DNA of 64,000 bases from Perlucidibaca wandonensis (GTDB taxonomy: Bacteria; Pseudomonadota; Gammaproteobacteria; Pseudomonadales; Moraxellaceae). Positions within the stretch are counted from its first letter, which is position 1, and the number at the start of each line of letters is the position of its first letter. Made by a program: the position numbers and the translations under genes. The notes below the pieces were generated by a model. It searched no databases and was not told the DNA's origin. It saw only the letters and a list, made by a program, of their open reading frames with translations. Shown here one piece after another: positions 16,806 to 25,659 of the stretch. The stretch spans positions 1,674,001 to 1,738,000 of the forward strand of contig NZ_JBHTIT010000001.1 of the NCBI RefSeq assembly GCF_042677145.1. Reading direction: 5' to 3'.

Positions 16806-18035
16806 ATGAGCCAGCTATCCCTCGATAAAGCCAAAATCCGCTTTCTGTTGCTCGAAGGTGTTCACAAAAATGCGCTCGATATTTTAGCCAACAATGGCTA
16901 CACCAATATTGAATACATTCGCGGTGCACTCGACGAAGATGTGCTGATTGAAAAGATCAAAGATGCACACTTCGTTGGCCTTCGCTCGCGCACGCAGCTC
17001 ACCGAAAAAGTGATTGCTGCAGCTGACAAACTCGTGGCCATTGGTTGCTTTTGCATCGGCACCAACCAAGTCGATTTGAAAGCGGCACTAACGCGCGGCA
17101 TTCCCGTTTTTAATGCGCCCTACTCAAACACTCGCTCAGTCGCCGAACTGGTCTTGGGCCAGCTCATTTTATTGCTTCGCGGCATCCCAGAAAAAAACGC
17201 CATGGTACATTCCGGCGGCTGGTCAAAGTCGGCTGAAGGCTCTTACGAAGCTCGCGGTAAAACGCTAGGCATCGTCGGTTATGGCTCCATTGGTTCGCAG
17301 CTTTCTGTTCTAGCTGAATCACTGGGCATGCACGTTATTTATTTCGATACGCTAACCAAGCTGCCACTCGGCAATGCTCGCCAAGTTACCAGCATGGAAG
17401 AGCTGCTAAGCACATCCGATGTAGTTTCACTGCATGTGCCAGACGTACCATCGACTCGCAATATGATGCGCGCTGAGCATTTCGCACAAATGAAAGCAGG
17501 CAGCATCTTCATCAATGCCGCACGTGGCACCTGTGTCGATATCGATGCATTGGCCGCAGCTATTACTAGCAAGCACTTAAACGGCGCGGCAATTGACGTG
17601 TTCCCGAAAGAGCCAAAATCAAACGATGAAGAGTTCGTGTCGCCGCTGCGTGGCTTATTCAATGTGATTTTGACGCCGCATATTGGTGGCTCAACACTAG
17701 AAGCACAGGCCAATATCGGCCTAGAGGTTGCAGAGAAATTCGCACGCTATTCCGATACCGGCGCAACCACCACATCGGTGAACTTCCCTGAAGTATCACT
17801 GCCCGTGACCCCGGGCAAACACCGCCTGCTGCACATCCACAAAAACATTCCTGGCGTGCTCTCGGCCATCAACTTAGTGTTTGCTGAAAATGGCATCAAC
17901 ATTAGCGGCCAATCGCTGATGACCAACGACACCATCGGCTATTTAGTCATGGAAGTTGACGCTGCTTATTCAGACGTCGCGCTAGAAAAGCTGCAACAGA
18001 TCAACGGCACTATTCGCACCCGCGTACTGTACTAA
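16806..18035 (+). CDS. serA: D-3-phosphoglycerate dehydrogenase
   Basis: SerA oxidises 3-phosphoglycerate to 3-phosphohydroxypyruvate, the first step of serine synthesis. The ATG at 16806 gives 409 residues, one fewer than E. coli. The longer upstream opening is antisense to the dehydrogenase gene and is not used. Domains are the substrate-binding half, the NAD fold with GIVGYGSIGSQL (about 156-167), catalytic Arg in GLRSRTQLT, NAARG, Glu in DVFPKEPKS and His in TPHIGGST, and a C-terminal ACT domain (about 335-409) that would bind serine as feedback inhibitor. serB lies 4 kb downstream on the other strand. Confidence 0.96.
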   Translation: MSQLSLDKAKIRFLLLEGVHKNALDILANNGYTNIEYIRGALDEDVLIEKIKDAHFVGLRSRTQLTEKVIAAADKLVAIGCFCIGTNQVDLKAALTRGIPVFNAPYSNTRSVAELVLGQLILLLRGIPEKNAMVHSGGWSKSAEGSYEARGKTLGIVGYGSIGSQLSVLAESLGMHVIYFDTLTKLPLGNARQVTSMEELLSTSDVVSLHVPDVPSTRNMMRAEHFAQMKAGSIFINAARGTCVDIDALAAAITSKHLNGAAIDVFPKEPKSNDEEFVSPLRGLFNVILTPHIGGSTLEAQANIGLEVAEKFARYSDTGATTTSVNFPEVSLPVTPGKHRLLHIHKNIPGVLSAINLVFAENGINISGQSLMTNDTIGYLVMEVDAAYSDVALEKLQQINGTIRTRVLY

Positions 18036-18040
18036 GCTAA

Positions 18041-18763
18041 ATGTCTATGATCTCGGCCGCCATCGCAGCTCCCGCTCGTGGCGGCCGAGTCATTTATAAC
18101 GTCGACACACAAGGCTGCATTCGCGATGGCGCTGCGCCTGAACACATCACCGTATATATAGCCGCACTAGAACCCCTGCCCGCCGATTCGCTACGGCAGC
18201 GCCAAAGAGCTCAAGTGTTGTCATGGCTCGCAGAGCACGACGACAACAGCTTAACGCCGCCCGAGCTACAAACAACTGATCTAGGCAAGCCCTATTGGCC
18301 CGATGGTCGTTGGCAACTGAACTGGTCACATAGCCAATATATTGTGGCGCTAGCGATTGCTCCGCATGAGTTTTTTCAACAGCAGACCGCCTCAAACACA
18401 AAGTCGGAGTCGGAGTCGGAGTCGGAAACTCTAGCTGGAGCCTTGGGCATAGATCTAGAAGTGCTCGGTCGCTCACGATCGCGAGAAGCCTTAATTAACC
18501 GCTACTACCACCCAAATGAACATAGCCTCGCTGACACTGATCTTGGTTTTTTAAGCATCTGGACACGCAAAGAGGCGGTCGTTAAAGCTCAAGGCATGGG
18601 TTTGCGCATCGATCTAAAAAGCCTCAACACGGCCACCGCAGTCATTGAGCACGTTCAACTCGGCCAATGGCATAGCCTCACGGTTTCGCTAAACGAACCC
18701 AATGCAGCGCCAACCGAAATTGGCGTCCTTAGCTTGAGTTGGCCAGCAGCACTCGCGCTGTAA
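18041..18763 (+). CDS. 4'-phosphopantetheinyl transferase, Sfp type
   Basis: This enzyme moves phosphopantetheine from CoA to a Ser of an acyl or peptidyl carrier protein. The 240 residues have the Sfp-type signature: LNWSHSQYIVALAI, the Mg motif LGIDLEVLGRSR and FLSIWTRKEAVVKAQGMGL (WTRKEA). A stretch of four Ser-Glu pairs (residues 122-129), coded by a tandem hexamer, sits just before the Mg motif and is not part of the normal fold. The gene begins 5 bases after serA. No polyketide or peptide synthase is in the window, so the carrier protein target is unknown. Confidence 0.9.
   Translation: MSMISAAIAAPARGGRVIYNVDTQGCIRDGAAPEHITVYIAALEPLPADSLRQRQRAQVLSWLAEHDDNSLTPPELQTTDLGKPYWPDGRWQLNWSHSQYIVALAIAPHEFFQQQTASNTKSESESESETLAGALGIDLEVLGRSRSREALINRYYHPNEHSLADTDLGFLSIWTRKEAVVKAQGMGLRIDLKSLNTATAVIEHVQLGQWHSLTVSLNEPNAAPTEIGVLSLSWPAALAL
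18404..18427 (+). repeat. Tandem hexamer TCGGAG, four units, inside the phosphopantetheinyl transferase gene
   Basis: TCGGAG occurs three times in a row, followed by TCGGAA, coding for four Ser-Glu pairs. Because the unit is six bases, gain or loss of units by slippage would keep the frame and only change the length of an acidic loop. Confidence 0.9.
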
Positions 18764-18857
18764 CACGTCGTAAACAATACGCCCACTGCCCTCGAACGCT
18801 TTATGCCAGATCATCTGTGCATTACCATCGCGACATTACTTTTAGGAAATTAATACC

Positions 18858-19721
18858 ATGGCTCTCACAGTCGACCGCCTGCGCACATCGGTGCAATATC
18901 TGCTGCCGCAACACGGGCTCTCGCGCCTCGTTGGCAAAATTGCTTCCAGCACCACACCATGGATAAAAGATACTTTCATTCAACGCTTTGCCGAACGCTA
19001 TAACGTCGACATGAGCGAAGCGCTAGAGCCAGACTTGTCGCAATACGCCTGTTTCAACGATTTTTTCACGCGCGCCTTAAAGCCCGGCGCACGGCCATTG
19101 TGCACAGAGAACGACAGCATTCTCTGCCCAGCCGATGGCGCGATTTCGCAACTCGGCCCCATCACCAATGACCGTGTATTTCAAGCCAAAGGCCACGACT
19201 ACAGCCTCAGCGACTTACTCGCCGATAACACAAGCGCACAAGCGTATATTGGCGGCCAGTTCGCCACTGTGTATTTATCGCCACGCGACTATCACCGTGT
19301 ACACATGCCACTCACTGGCAAGCTCACACGCAGCGTCTATGTGCCCGGCGATCTATTTTCGGTCAACACCCTCACCGCGCAAACCGTGCCCAACTTATTT
19401 GCCCGTAATGAACGCTTAGTAGCCCATTTCGACACCGAAGCTGGCCCCATGGTTGTGATTTTAGTCGGCGCGATGATTGTCGCCAGCATTGAAACTGTCT
19501 GGGGCGGCGTCGAAGCTATAGGTTCAGAAATCCGCACGCGCGACTTTGCAGCCCATGAGCAAATCACACTAAACAGCGGTGACGAATTAGGCCGCTTCCG
19601 CCTCGGCTCCACCGCCATTATTCTCTTCGGGCCAAACGTAATGAGCTGGGAAAAGGAATTTGTAACTAGCAGCTCGACACGCATGGGCCAGCGTTTAGGC
19701 TATGTTTTAAGCAAAAAGTAA
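18858..19721 (+). CDS. psd: Phosphatidylserine decarboxylase proenzyme
   Basis: Psd makes phosphatidylethanolamine from phosphatidylserine at the inner membrane. The 287-residue proenzyme cuts itself at the LGST motif (residues 249-252). Ser251 becomes the pyruvoyl group of the small alpha chain. The catalytic triad pieces are visible: Asp93 in CPADGAIS, His146/149 in YHRVHMP, and the LGS serine. FNDFFTR (67-72) is the usual N-terminal family block. The ATG has AGGAAA about 9 bases upstream. In pseudomonads psd lies in the same neighbourhood as serB and parC, as here. Confidence 0.96.
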   Translation: MALTVDRLRTSVQYLLPQHGLSRLVGKIASSTTPWIKDTFIQRFAERYNVDMSEALEPDLSQYACFNDFFTRALKPGARPLCTENDSILCPADGAISQLGPITNDRVFQAKGHDYSLSDLLADNTSAQAYIGGQFATVYLSPRDYHRVHMPLTGKLTRSVYVPGDLFSVNTLTAQTVPNLFARNERLVAHFDTEAGPMVVILVGAMIVASIETVWGGVEAIGSEIRTRDFAAHEQITLNSGDELGRFRLGSTAIILFGPNVMSWEKEFVTSSSTRMGQRLGYVLSKK

Positions 19722-19877
19722 TGCGTTTATGTATATGACCAGGCAGTCCTATACAGTTGTTTACAAAAGCTCTACAAATCCAAGCGCGTTTGACGTTTAC
19801 AATCCGCACCGTAACCAAATTACCCATATGTGCTGCTCGACCTCGGTTTTGCAGCGCCACGATTTGCCGAGGCTTAT

Positions 19878-21134
19878 ATGAACACATCTAAATTTACTCG
19901 CTTAGCTGCTAGCTGCGCGCTAGCACTTGGTCTTGCTGCCTGCGGCGCTGATGGCAATAGCAATACTACTGGTGGCGGTGGTACTGGCGGTGGTACTGGC
20001 CCACGCCTAATTCTTGACGACACACAAACTCAACTCAGCGGCACATTGACTGGCCTCGCAGGCCTTATTGGCACTGACAATCCATTAGGCGCCTTAGTCT
20101 TTTGCTTAGACCCAACAGTAAACGATCTTGTTGATGGTCCCGACGCCCTGCTAACCAATTTGCTCGGCAGCCTGAATACCACACTAGGCACGCAGGACCC
20201 AGCGGCTCTGCAGGCAGCTCTATTGGCCAGTGGCGACAGCTTATCAACTGCATTGCAATCACTGACAGTCAACTTGCCTAATGCATTAATGGCCTTGGCC
20301 GACCCTAGCGCAGTGAGTAACTGCGGATCACAAGGTGGCACTACTGGCGGCGGTACTGGCGGCTCACCATTAGATGCATTGATTGCTCTATTTGGTGGTG
20401 GCAGCAACCCATTCGCTGGTACGCCCCTAGAAGCACTTGGCACATTAGGTGGCTCAGGCACACCTGCTGGTGGACCAACTGGCACACCATTAGACGCCAT
20501 CTTAGGCCCACTATTAGCCATCCAAAATGGTGGTGCCAACGGTGAGATTGTTGATCAGCTCGGCCAAGGTGTTGCACAGCTTGGTACTGCACTGAGTGAC
20601 AGCCTGCCAGACCAAGTTGTTACAGCCCCGATTGTTGGTGGCGTACTCGTACTGCTGTCCGACACATTGGTTGATCTCGGTGGCGTTCTGGATCAGATTG
20701 AACAGCCAAGCACTGCAGCAGAGCTGCAAGCCCTATTGAACAATTTGCTAAGCAACTTAACTGGCACCCTGATCGGTCTAGACCCAACAGGCCAGCTAGC
20801 AAGTACCGCTGGCCCACAAATCCAAGCTGGTATTAACCAACTGACGGATTCATTGGGCGCAATCTTGGTTCCTCTTGCCGGTACTGATGGTTTACTACCA
20901 ACGCTTCTAAATCCTTTAAGTGCGCTAACTTGCCCACTGAAGCTGACAGGTAATTGTGGCGCTACAGGCAGCACAGGTGGTGACAATCCTTTAGCAGGCA
21001 TCCCATTACTAGGTGACTTGCTCGGCGGCGGCTTACCAACCGGTGGTACAGGTAGCACAGGTCCACTATCTGGCGCATTAGCCGGCACACCATTGGCTCC
21101 TATTGGTGGCTTACTCGGCCTGCTAGGTCTGTAA
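19878..21134 (+). CDS. Gly/Leu/Thr-rich low-complexity lipoprotein of unknown function
   Basis: I cannot name this 418-residue protein. It starts with a lipoprotein signal (MNTSKFTRLAAS...GLAAC, lipid Cys22, followed by Gly, so outer membrane is likely). A flexible GGGGTGGGTG linker follows, then amphipathic helices with many Leu, Asn and Gln. Glycine-rich linkers carry the recurring phrase (A)GTPL(D/E)A(L/I) near residues 160-220 and again NPLAGIPLL and LAGTPLAP at the end. Five or so cysteines beyond the signal are spaced in FCLDP, SNCGS and TCPLKLTGNCG. The ATG at 19878 has GAGG 6 bases before it. It has its own terminator and stands alone between psd and lysR, so it is probably a single-gene unit. 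Confidence 0.82.
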   Translation: MNTSKFTRLAASCALALGLAACGADGNSNTTGGGGTGGGTGPRLILDDTQTQLSGTLTGLAGLIGTDNPLGALVFCLDPTVNDLVDGPDALLTNLLGSLNTTLGTQDPAALQAALLASGDSLSTALQSLTVNLPNALMALADPSAVSNCGSQGGTTGGGTGGSPLDALIALFGGGSNPFAGTPLEALGTLGGSGTPAGGPTGTPLDAILGPLLAIQNGGANGEIVDQLGQGVAQLGTALSDSLPDQVVTAPIVGGVLVLLSDTLVDLGGVLDQIEQPSTAAELQALLNNLLSNLTGTLIGLDPTGQLASTAGPQIQAGINQLTDSLGAILVPLAGTDGLLPTLLNPLSALTCPLKLTGNCGATGSTGGDNPLAGIPLLGDLLGGGLPTGGTGSTGPLSGALAGTPLAPIGGLLGLLGL

Positions 21135-21170
21135 GCAACTTCGCAGCAATGGACTGCTGAAGCAACATCA

Positions 21171-21203
21171 AAAACACCCCGCCTAGTGCGGGGTGTTTTG
21201 TTT
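21171..21203 (+). terminator. Rho-independent terminator after the low-complexity lipoprotein gene
   Basis: A perfect 12-base stem, AAAACACCCCGC with GCGGGGTGTTTT, has a 5-base loop and runs into GTTTT. It lies 36 bases after the stop codon. The A-run and T-run arms make it usable from both strands. Confidence 0.93.
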
Positions 21204-21259
21204 TCAGAGACTAAGTTCCGCTAAGCTAGAGCATTGCGTTTACTTATTGGCAACTGCTC

Positions 21260-22150
21260 ATGCGCATCACCTTAAAACAGCTCGATGTATTTGCCGCTGT
21301 GGCACGCGAAGGCAGCGTTACACGCGCCTCAGAGTGGCTCAATCTCACGCAAAGCGCGACCAGCATGGCGCTTTCAGATCTAGAGTCGCAGCTTGGCGAG
21401 AAAGTCTTTGATCGTGTCGGTAGACGCCTACAGATTAATGACCTTGGCCATCGCCTACTACCACTCGCGCTAGAGTCAGTTGCCCGCGTTCGTGAAATCG
21501 AAGATATCTGTCGCGGCGATCTACCAGGTAGCGGCCGCTTGCGCATTGGTGCCAGCTTAAGCGTAGGCAACTATTTGATGCCTCAGCGCATCGGCGACTA
21601 TCTGCAGCTACACCCCGAAGCAGAAATCAGCTTAGACGTAGGCAATACGCGCCACGTTGTCGAGTCTGTAAGGCAATTCACCTGCGATATTGGCTTTATT
21701 GAAGGCTTTTGCCACGACCCCGATATCGATGTATTGCCATGGATAGATGATGAGCTAGTGATATTTGCCAGCCCCCAACATCCACTCGCTACGAAAGAGT
21801 CACTGACACTCGAAGACTTGAATCAGGCGCAATGGATTTTGCGTGAGGCTGGCTCGGGCACGCGCGAAGTATTTGATAATGCTATCGCAGGAAAATTAGT
21901 TGGCATGCATATACGGCTAGAGCTTAGTCACACCGAAGCCATCCGACGTGCCGTAGAGGCAAATATTGGGCTGGGCTGTGCCTCACGTATGACACTGCAG
22001 GAAGCACACGATGCTGGGCGCGTGGTGATCTTAAACACACCATTCTTAGACTTACGCCGATCACTTTTTGTATTGCGCCATAAAAACAAATACACCACAC
22101 GTGGACTAAGACGATTCTTAGCGGCGTGTGGTGTCAATTTACCGGACTAA
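21260..22150 (+). CDS. LysR-family transcriptional regulator
   Basis: The 296 residues show the LysR plan: an N-terminal winged helix-turn-helix (about 1-60, MRITLKQLDVFAAVAREGSVTRASEWLNLTQSATSMALSDLE) and a periplasmic-binding-protein-like effector domain (from about 92, LRIGASLSVGNYLMP). The sequence of the first helix and the AGSGTREVFDNAI block resemble regulators of the CysB/YeiE side of the family. Target and effector are unknown. The neighbouring gene upstream is separated by a terminator and serB downstream is convergent, so it is probably monocistronic. Confidence 0.92.
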   Translation: MRITLKQLDVFAAVAREGSVTRASEWLNLTQSATSMALSDLESQLGEKVFDRVGRRLQINDLGHRLLPLALESVARVREIEDICRGDLPGSGRLRIGASLSVGNYLMPQRIGDYLQLHPEAEISLDVGNTRHVVESVRQFTCDIGFIEGFCHDPDIDVLPWIDDELVIFASPQHPLATKESLTLEDLNQAQWILREAGSGTREVFDNAIAGKLVGMHIRLELSHTEAIRRAVEANIGLGCASRMTLQEAHDAGRVVILNTPFLDLRRSLFVLRHKNKYTTRGLRRFLAACGVNLPD

Positions 22151-22188
22151 AAATAGCTGCGACCAAAGCACATAGCCTTGGCCAGTAT

Positions 22189-23412
22189 TTAGATTAAATC
22201 CAAGTCTCTATCGCGCACACCAAGCAAGTACAAAATGCCGTCGAGACCAAGGGTAGAGATGGCTTGTTTGGCATTTGCACGCACCAATGGTTTAGCGCGG
22301 AAGGCAATGCCTAGACCTGCAATGCTGAGCATAGGCAAGTCATTAGCGCCATCACCTACAGCGATGACTTGCTCTAGATTCACGCCTTCCTTTTCGGCAA
22401 TCATTTTCAATAGTTCAGCCTTGCGTGCGCCATCAACTACCTGGCCAGTAACGCGGCCAGTGACTTTGCCATCTTCAATTTCAAGTTGATTAGCAAAGAC
22501 ATAATCGATGCCTAATTTGCGCTGCAAGTATTCACCAAAATAGTTAAAGCCACCGGACAAGATAGCGGTTTTATAGCCAAGAGCCTTGAGTGTGAGCATG
22601 AGATGCTCAGCTCCCTCAGTGAGCTTCAGCGACTGCGCTATTGACTCCAACACACTCGCATCAAGACCTTTAAGCAAGGCCACTCTAGACTCAAAGCTTT
22701 GCGTAAAGTCGAGTTCACCAAGCATGGCTCGCTCAGTAATTGCCGCCACTTGCGCACCAACACCGGCCGCCATAGCGAGCTCATCGATGACTTCATGCTC
22801 AATCAGTGTGGAGTCCATGTCGAAGCAAACGAGGCGGCGATTACGGCGAAAGGCATTGTCTTTTTGGAAGGCAATATCGATGCCGTGCTCACCAGCCAAG
22901 CGTAATAATTCCGCGCGCAGAGCATCAGCTGATTTCGGCTCGCCGCGTACCGAAAACTCGACGCAAGCCTTAGCTTGCTTCTCACCGCCCTCACCTTCTA
23001 AAGGAACGCGACCCGATAAACGCTGCAGGCCATCGATGTTTAAGCCTTGCTCAGCGATCAACTTGGTCATCGCCGCTAAATGCTCAGCGGTGATTTTGCG
23101 CGCCAACACCGTAAAGATATATCGCGCCTTGCCGTGACCAGAAACCCATTGGTGATAGCTATCAGCGCTGATCGGCGTGAAGCGAGCCTGCAGGCCGAGT
23201 GCGTGCGCTTTAAACAACACCGCACGCATGAGAATGGCCGAGTCCTGCTCACCGCCAGTTTCAATCACCAGGCCTAACGTGAGCTGGTCATGAATAACGG
23301 CCTGACTGACATCAAGCACGCTCACTTTATGAGAAGCCAACGCCTCAGTAAGGGCGGCGCTAATACCGGGACGATCAGGGCCAGAGATTGATACTAAGAG
23401 AATTTCACGCAT
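22189..23412 (-). CDS. serB: Phosphoserine phosphatase with N-terminal ACT domains
   Basis: SerB performs the last step of serine synthesis, releasing phosphate from phosphoserine. The 407 residues hold two ACT-like domains (about 1-80, starting ILLVSISGPDRPGISAALTEAL, and about 95-175) and a HAD phosphatase domain with DMDSTLIEHEVIDELA (catalytic Asp pair), ILSGGFNYF, and GDGANDLPMLSIAGLGIAFRAKP. The two-ACT form is usual in Pseudomonadales, while E. coli SerB is shorter. It starts 6 bases after parC, so it is probably read from the same transcript. Confidence 0.96.
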   Translation of the reverse strand: MREILLVSISGPDRPGISAALTEALASHKVSVLDVSQAVIHDQLTLGLVIETGGEQDSAILMRAVLFKAHALGLQARFTPISADSYHQWVSGHGKARYIFTVLARKITAEHLAAMTKLIAEQGLNIDGLQRLSGRVPLEGEGGEKQAKACVEFSVRGEPKSADALRAELLRLAGEHGIDIAFQKDNAFRRNRRLVCFDMDSTLIEHEVIDELAMAAGVGAQVAAITERAMLGELDFTQSFESRVALLKGLDASVLESIAQSLKLTEGAEHLMLTLKALGYKTAILSGGFNYFGEYLQRKLGIDYVFANQLEIEDGKVTGRVTGQVVDGARKAELLKMIAEKEGVNLEQVIAVGDGANDLPMLSIAGLGIAFRAKPLVRANAKQAISTLGLDGILYLLGVRDRDLDLI

Positions 23413-23418
23413 CTACAG

Positions 23419-25656
23419 TTACTCCACGCGCAGGCCGTCGACTTTCTGGAAGCCGCGCGGTAATTTTTGACCACGACGGCCGCGCTCGCCAACATAGTGA
23501 GCAAGGTCTTTATCGTTGAGTGTGACGTGGCGCGCGCCGGCAATTACCGTGAGTTTTTGACCTTCGGCAATGGGGATGACTTGGACAATGCTCTCACCTT
23601 CGCTGGCACTCAAATTCATTAACTTATTGCCCTTACCTTTTGCCAAACGCGGCAAATCAGCAATTGGGAATACCAGTAAACGTCCACCACTGCTGAGCAC
23701 CGCCAACTGATCTTGCTCACTGCCTTTTAGTAAGACAGGTGCCACCACCTCGGAGCCAGCAGGCAAGGTCAGCAAGGCTTTACCGTTGCGATTGCCCGCC
23801 TCCATATCAGCGAGTGTGGCGACAAAGCCATAGCCTGCGTTACTGCTAAGTAGCACACGCTGCGATGTCTCACCCATGATAAGGCAGACAAACTGCGCGC
23901 CTGCGGGAGGGTTTAATTTTGTGGTCAGCGGTTCGCCTTGGCCACGTGCGCTGGGCAAGGTATTGGCCAACAAGGAATAGCTACGGCCCGTGCTATCCAT
24001 AAAGATAGCCTGCTGGTTGGACTTACCTGCGGCTTGCACTAGGAAGGCATCGCCGGCTTTATAGCTGAGGCTAGTGCCATCGACATCATGACCTTTGGCG
24101 GCGCGTACCCAGCCTTTGTCGGAAAGCACTACAGTGACGGGCTCGGCGGGTGTTAGATCACTTTCTTTTAAGGCTTCAGCTTCGCGTCGCTCGACCAATG
24201 GCGAACGCCGCGCGTCGCCGTATTTGGCGGCATCAGCTTCAATTTCTTTGATAATTAATCGCTTCAATAGCAGATGCGAGCCCAAGATTTTTTGCAGATG
24301 ATCGCGCTCTTTCGCCAGCTCATCTTGCTCACCTTTGATGCGCATTTCTTCGAGCTTGGCCAAATGCCGCAGTTTCAACTCAAGGATGGCTTCGGCCTGC
24401 ATATCGCTAAGGCCAAAACGCAGCATCAGCTCGGCTTTAGGCTCTTCTTCGTAGCGAATAATGCGGATGACTTCATCGATATTTAAGAAGGCAATCAACA
24501 AACCATCGAGGATGTGCAAACGCGCCAAAACTTTATCGAGGCGATGCTGTAGACGGCGACGCACGGTGAGTGTGCGGAATTCTAGCCATTCGCTGAGCAT
24601 TTCGCGCAGGCCCATGACGCGCGGGCGACCATCGAGACCGATGACGTTCATATTGACGCGATAGCTGCTCTCTAACTCGGTGGTGGCGAATAAATGCCCC
24701 ATCAGCTGCTCAGCATCGACACGATTTGAGCGCGGCACCACGACTAGGCGCGTTGGATTTTCATGGTCAGATTCGTCGCGTAAATCGGCAACCCATGGCA
24801 GCTTTTTCGCCTGCATTTGATCGGCGATTTGCGTGAGAATTTTTGCGCCAGAGACTTGATGCGGCAAGGCGGTGATGACGATGTCGCCATCATCGATTTC
24901 ATAGACCGCGCGCATTTTGAAACCGCCGCGACCAGTGGCGTACATCTGCACGAGGTCGTGGCGCGGGGTGATGATTTCGGCGGCGGTAGCAAGGTCTGGG
25001 CCTTGCACAAACTCGCAAAGATCATCGAGCGAGAGACCGGGATCGTTTAGCAGTGCGATGGTGGCTTGGGCGATTTCGCGCAGGTTGTGCGCGGGGATGT
25101 CAGTAGCCATGCCGACCGCAATACCAGTCGTGCCATTGAGCAATAAGTTGGGCAGACGCGCGGGTAAGACGCAGGGCTCATCGAGTGTGCCATCGAAGTT
25201 AGGCTGCCAATTCACTGTGCCCTGCTCTAGCTCAGCGAGCAGCGTGTCAGCATAGGGCGAGAGCTTGGCTTCGGTGTAACGCATGGCGGCGAAGGATTTA
25301 GGATCGTCTGGTGAACCCCAGTTGCCCTGACCATCGACCAATGGGTAGCGATAGCTGAACGGCTGCGCCATCAACACCATGGCTTCGTAACAGGCTGAGT
25401 CGCCGTGCGGGTGGTATTTGCCGAGCACATCGCCGACGGTACGCGCCGACTTTTTATGCTTGGCGGTATTTTTCAGTCCAAGCTCGCTCATCGCATAGAC
25501 AATGCGGCGCTGTACTGGCTTCAAACCATCGCCAATATGCGGCAGCGCACGGTCTTTAATCACGTACATCGAGTAGTTCAAATACGCCTGCTCGGTGTAG
25601 GTGCGCATGGGCACCAGCTCAGTGCCATCGGCGGGCAAGATCAGTTCGTCAGTCAT
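23419..25656 (-). CDS. parC: DNA topoisomerase IV subunit A
   Basis: ParC carries the DNA-breaking tyrosine of topoisomerase IV, which unlinks daughter chromosomes. The 745 residues begin with YTEQAYLNYSMYVIKDRALPHIGDGLKPVQRR. The active-site Tyr is in AAMRYTEAKLS (near 125). The GDVLGKYHPHGDSACYEAMV stretch is the quinolone-resistance region, with Ser and Glu-equivalent positions occupied by Asp-Ser and Glu. The C-terminal beta-pinwheel follows residue about 500. parE lies 3 bases upstream on the same strand. Confidence 0.97.
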   Translation of the reverse strand: MTDELILPADGTELVPMRTYTEQAYLNYSMYVIKDRALPHIGDGLKPVQRRIVYAMSELGLKNTAKHKKSARTVGDVLGKYHPHGDSACYEAMVLMAQPFSYRYPLVDGQGNWGSPDDPKSFAAMRYTEAKLSPYADTLLAELEQGTVNWQPNFDGTLDEPCVLPARLPNLLLNGTTGIAVGMATDIPAHNLREIAQATIALLNDPGLSLDDLCEFVQGPDLATAAEIITPRHDLVQMYATGRGGFKMRAVYEIDDGDIVITALPHQVSGAKILTQIADQMQAKKLPWVADLRDESDHENPTRLVVVPRSNRVDAEQLMGHLFATTELESSYRVNMNVIGLDGRPRVMGLREMLSEWLEFRTLTVRRRLQHRLDKVLARLHILDGLLIAFLNIDEVIRIIRYEEEPKAELMLRFGLSDMQAEAILELKLRHLAKLEEMRIKGEQDELAKERDHLQKILGSHLLLKRLIIKEIEADAAKYGDARRSPLVERREAEALKESDLTPAEPVTVVLSDKGWVRAAKGHDVDGTSLSYKAGDAFLVQAAGKSNQQAIFMDSTGRSYSLLANTLPSARGQGEPLTTKLNPPAGAQFVCLIMGETSQRVLLSSNAGYGFVATLADMEAGNRNGKALLTLPAGSEVVAPVLLKGSEQDQLAVLSSGGRLLVFPIADLPRLAKGKGNKLMNLSASEGESIVQVIPIAEGQKLTVIAGARHVTLNDKDLAHYVGERGRRGQKLPRGFQKVDGLRVE

Positions 25657-25659
25657 TTC

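Noticed and set aside
20030..21088. Long open frames on the minus strand of the low-complexity lipoprotein gene
   Set aside because: They arise from repeated Gly, Thr, Pro and Leu codons read backwards. They have no ribosome site and no recognisable protein features.
21234..21253. TTGC-N12-GCAA inverted repeat before the LysR gene as an autoregulatory site
   Set aside because: The arms are only four bases. LysR sites are loose, and a chance match is likely.
22586..23137. 183-codon frame antisense to serB
   Set aside because: It is entirely covered by conserved SerB, Ser/Arg-rich and without a start signal.
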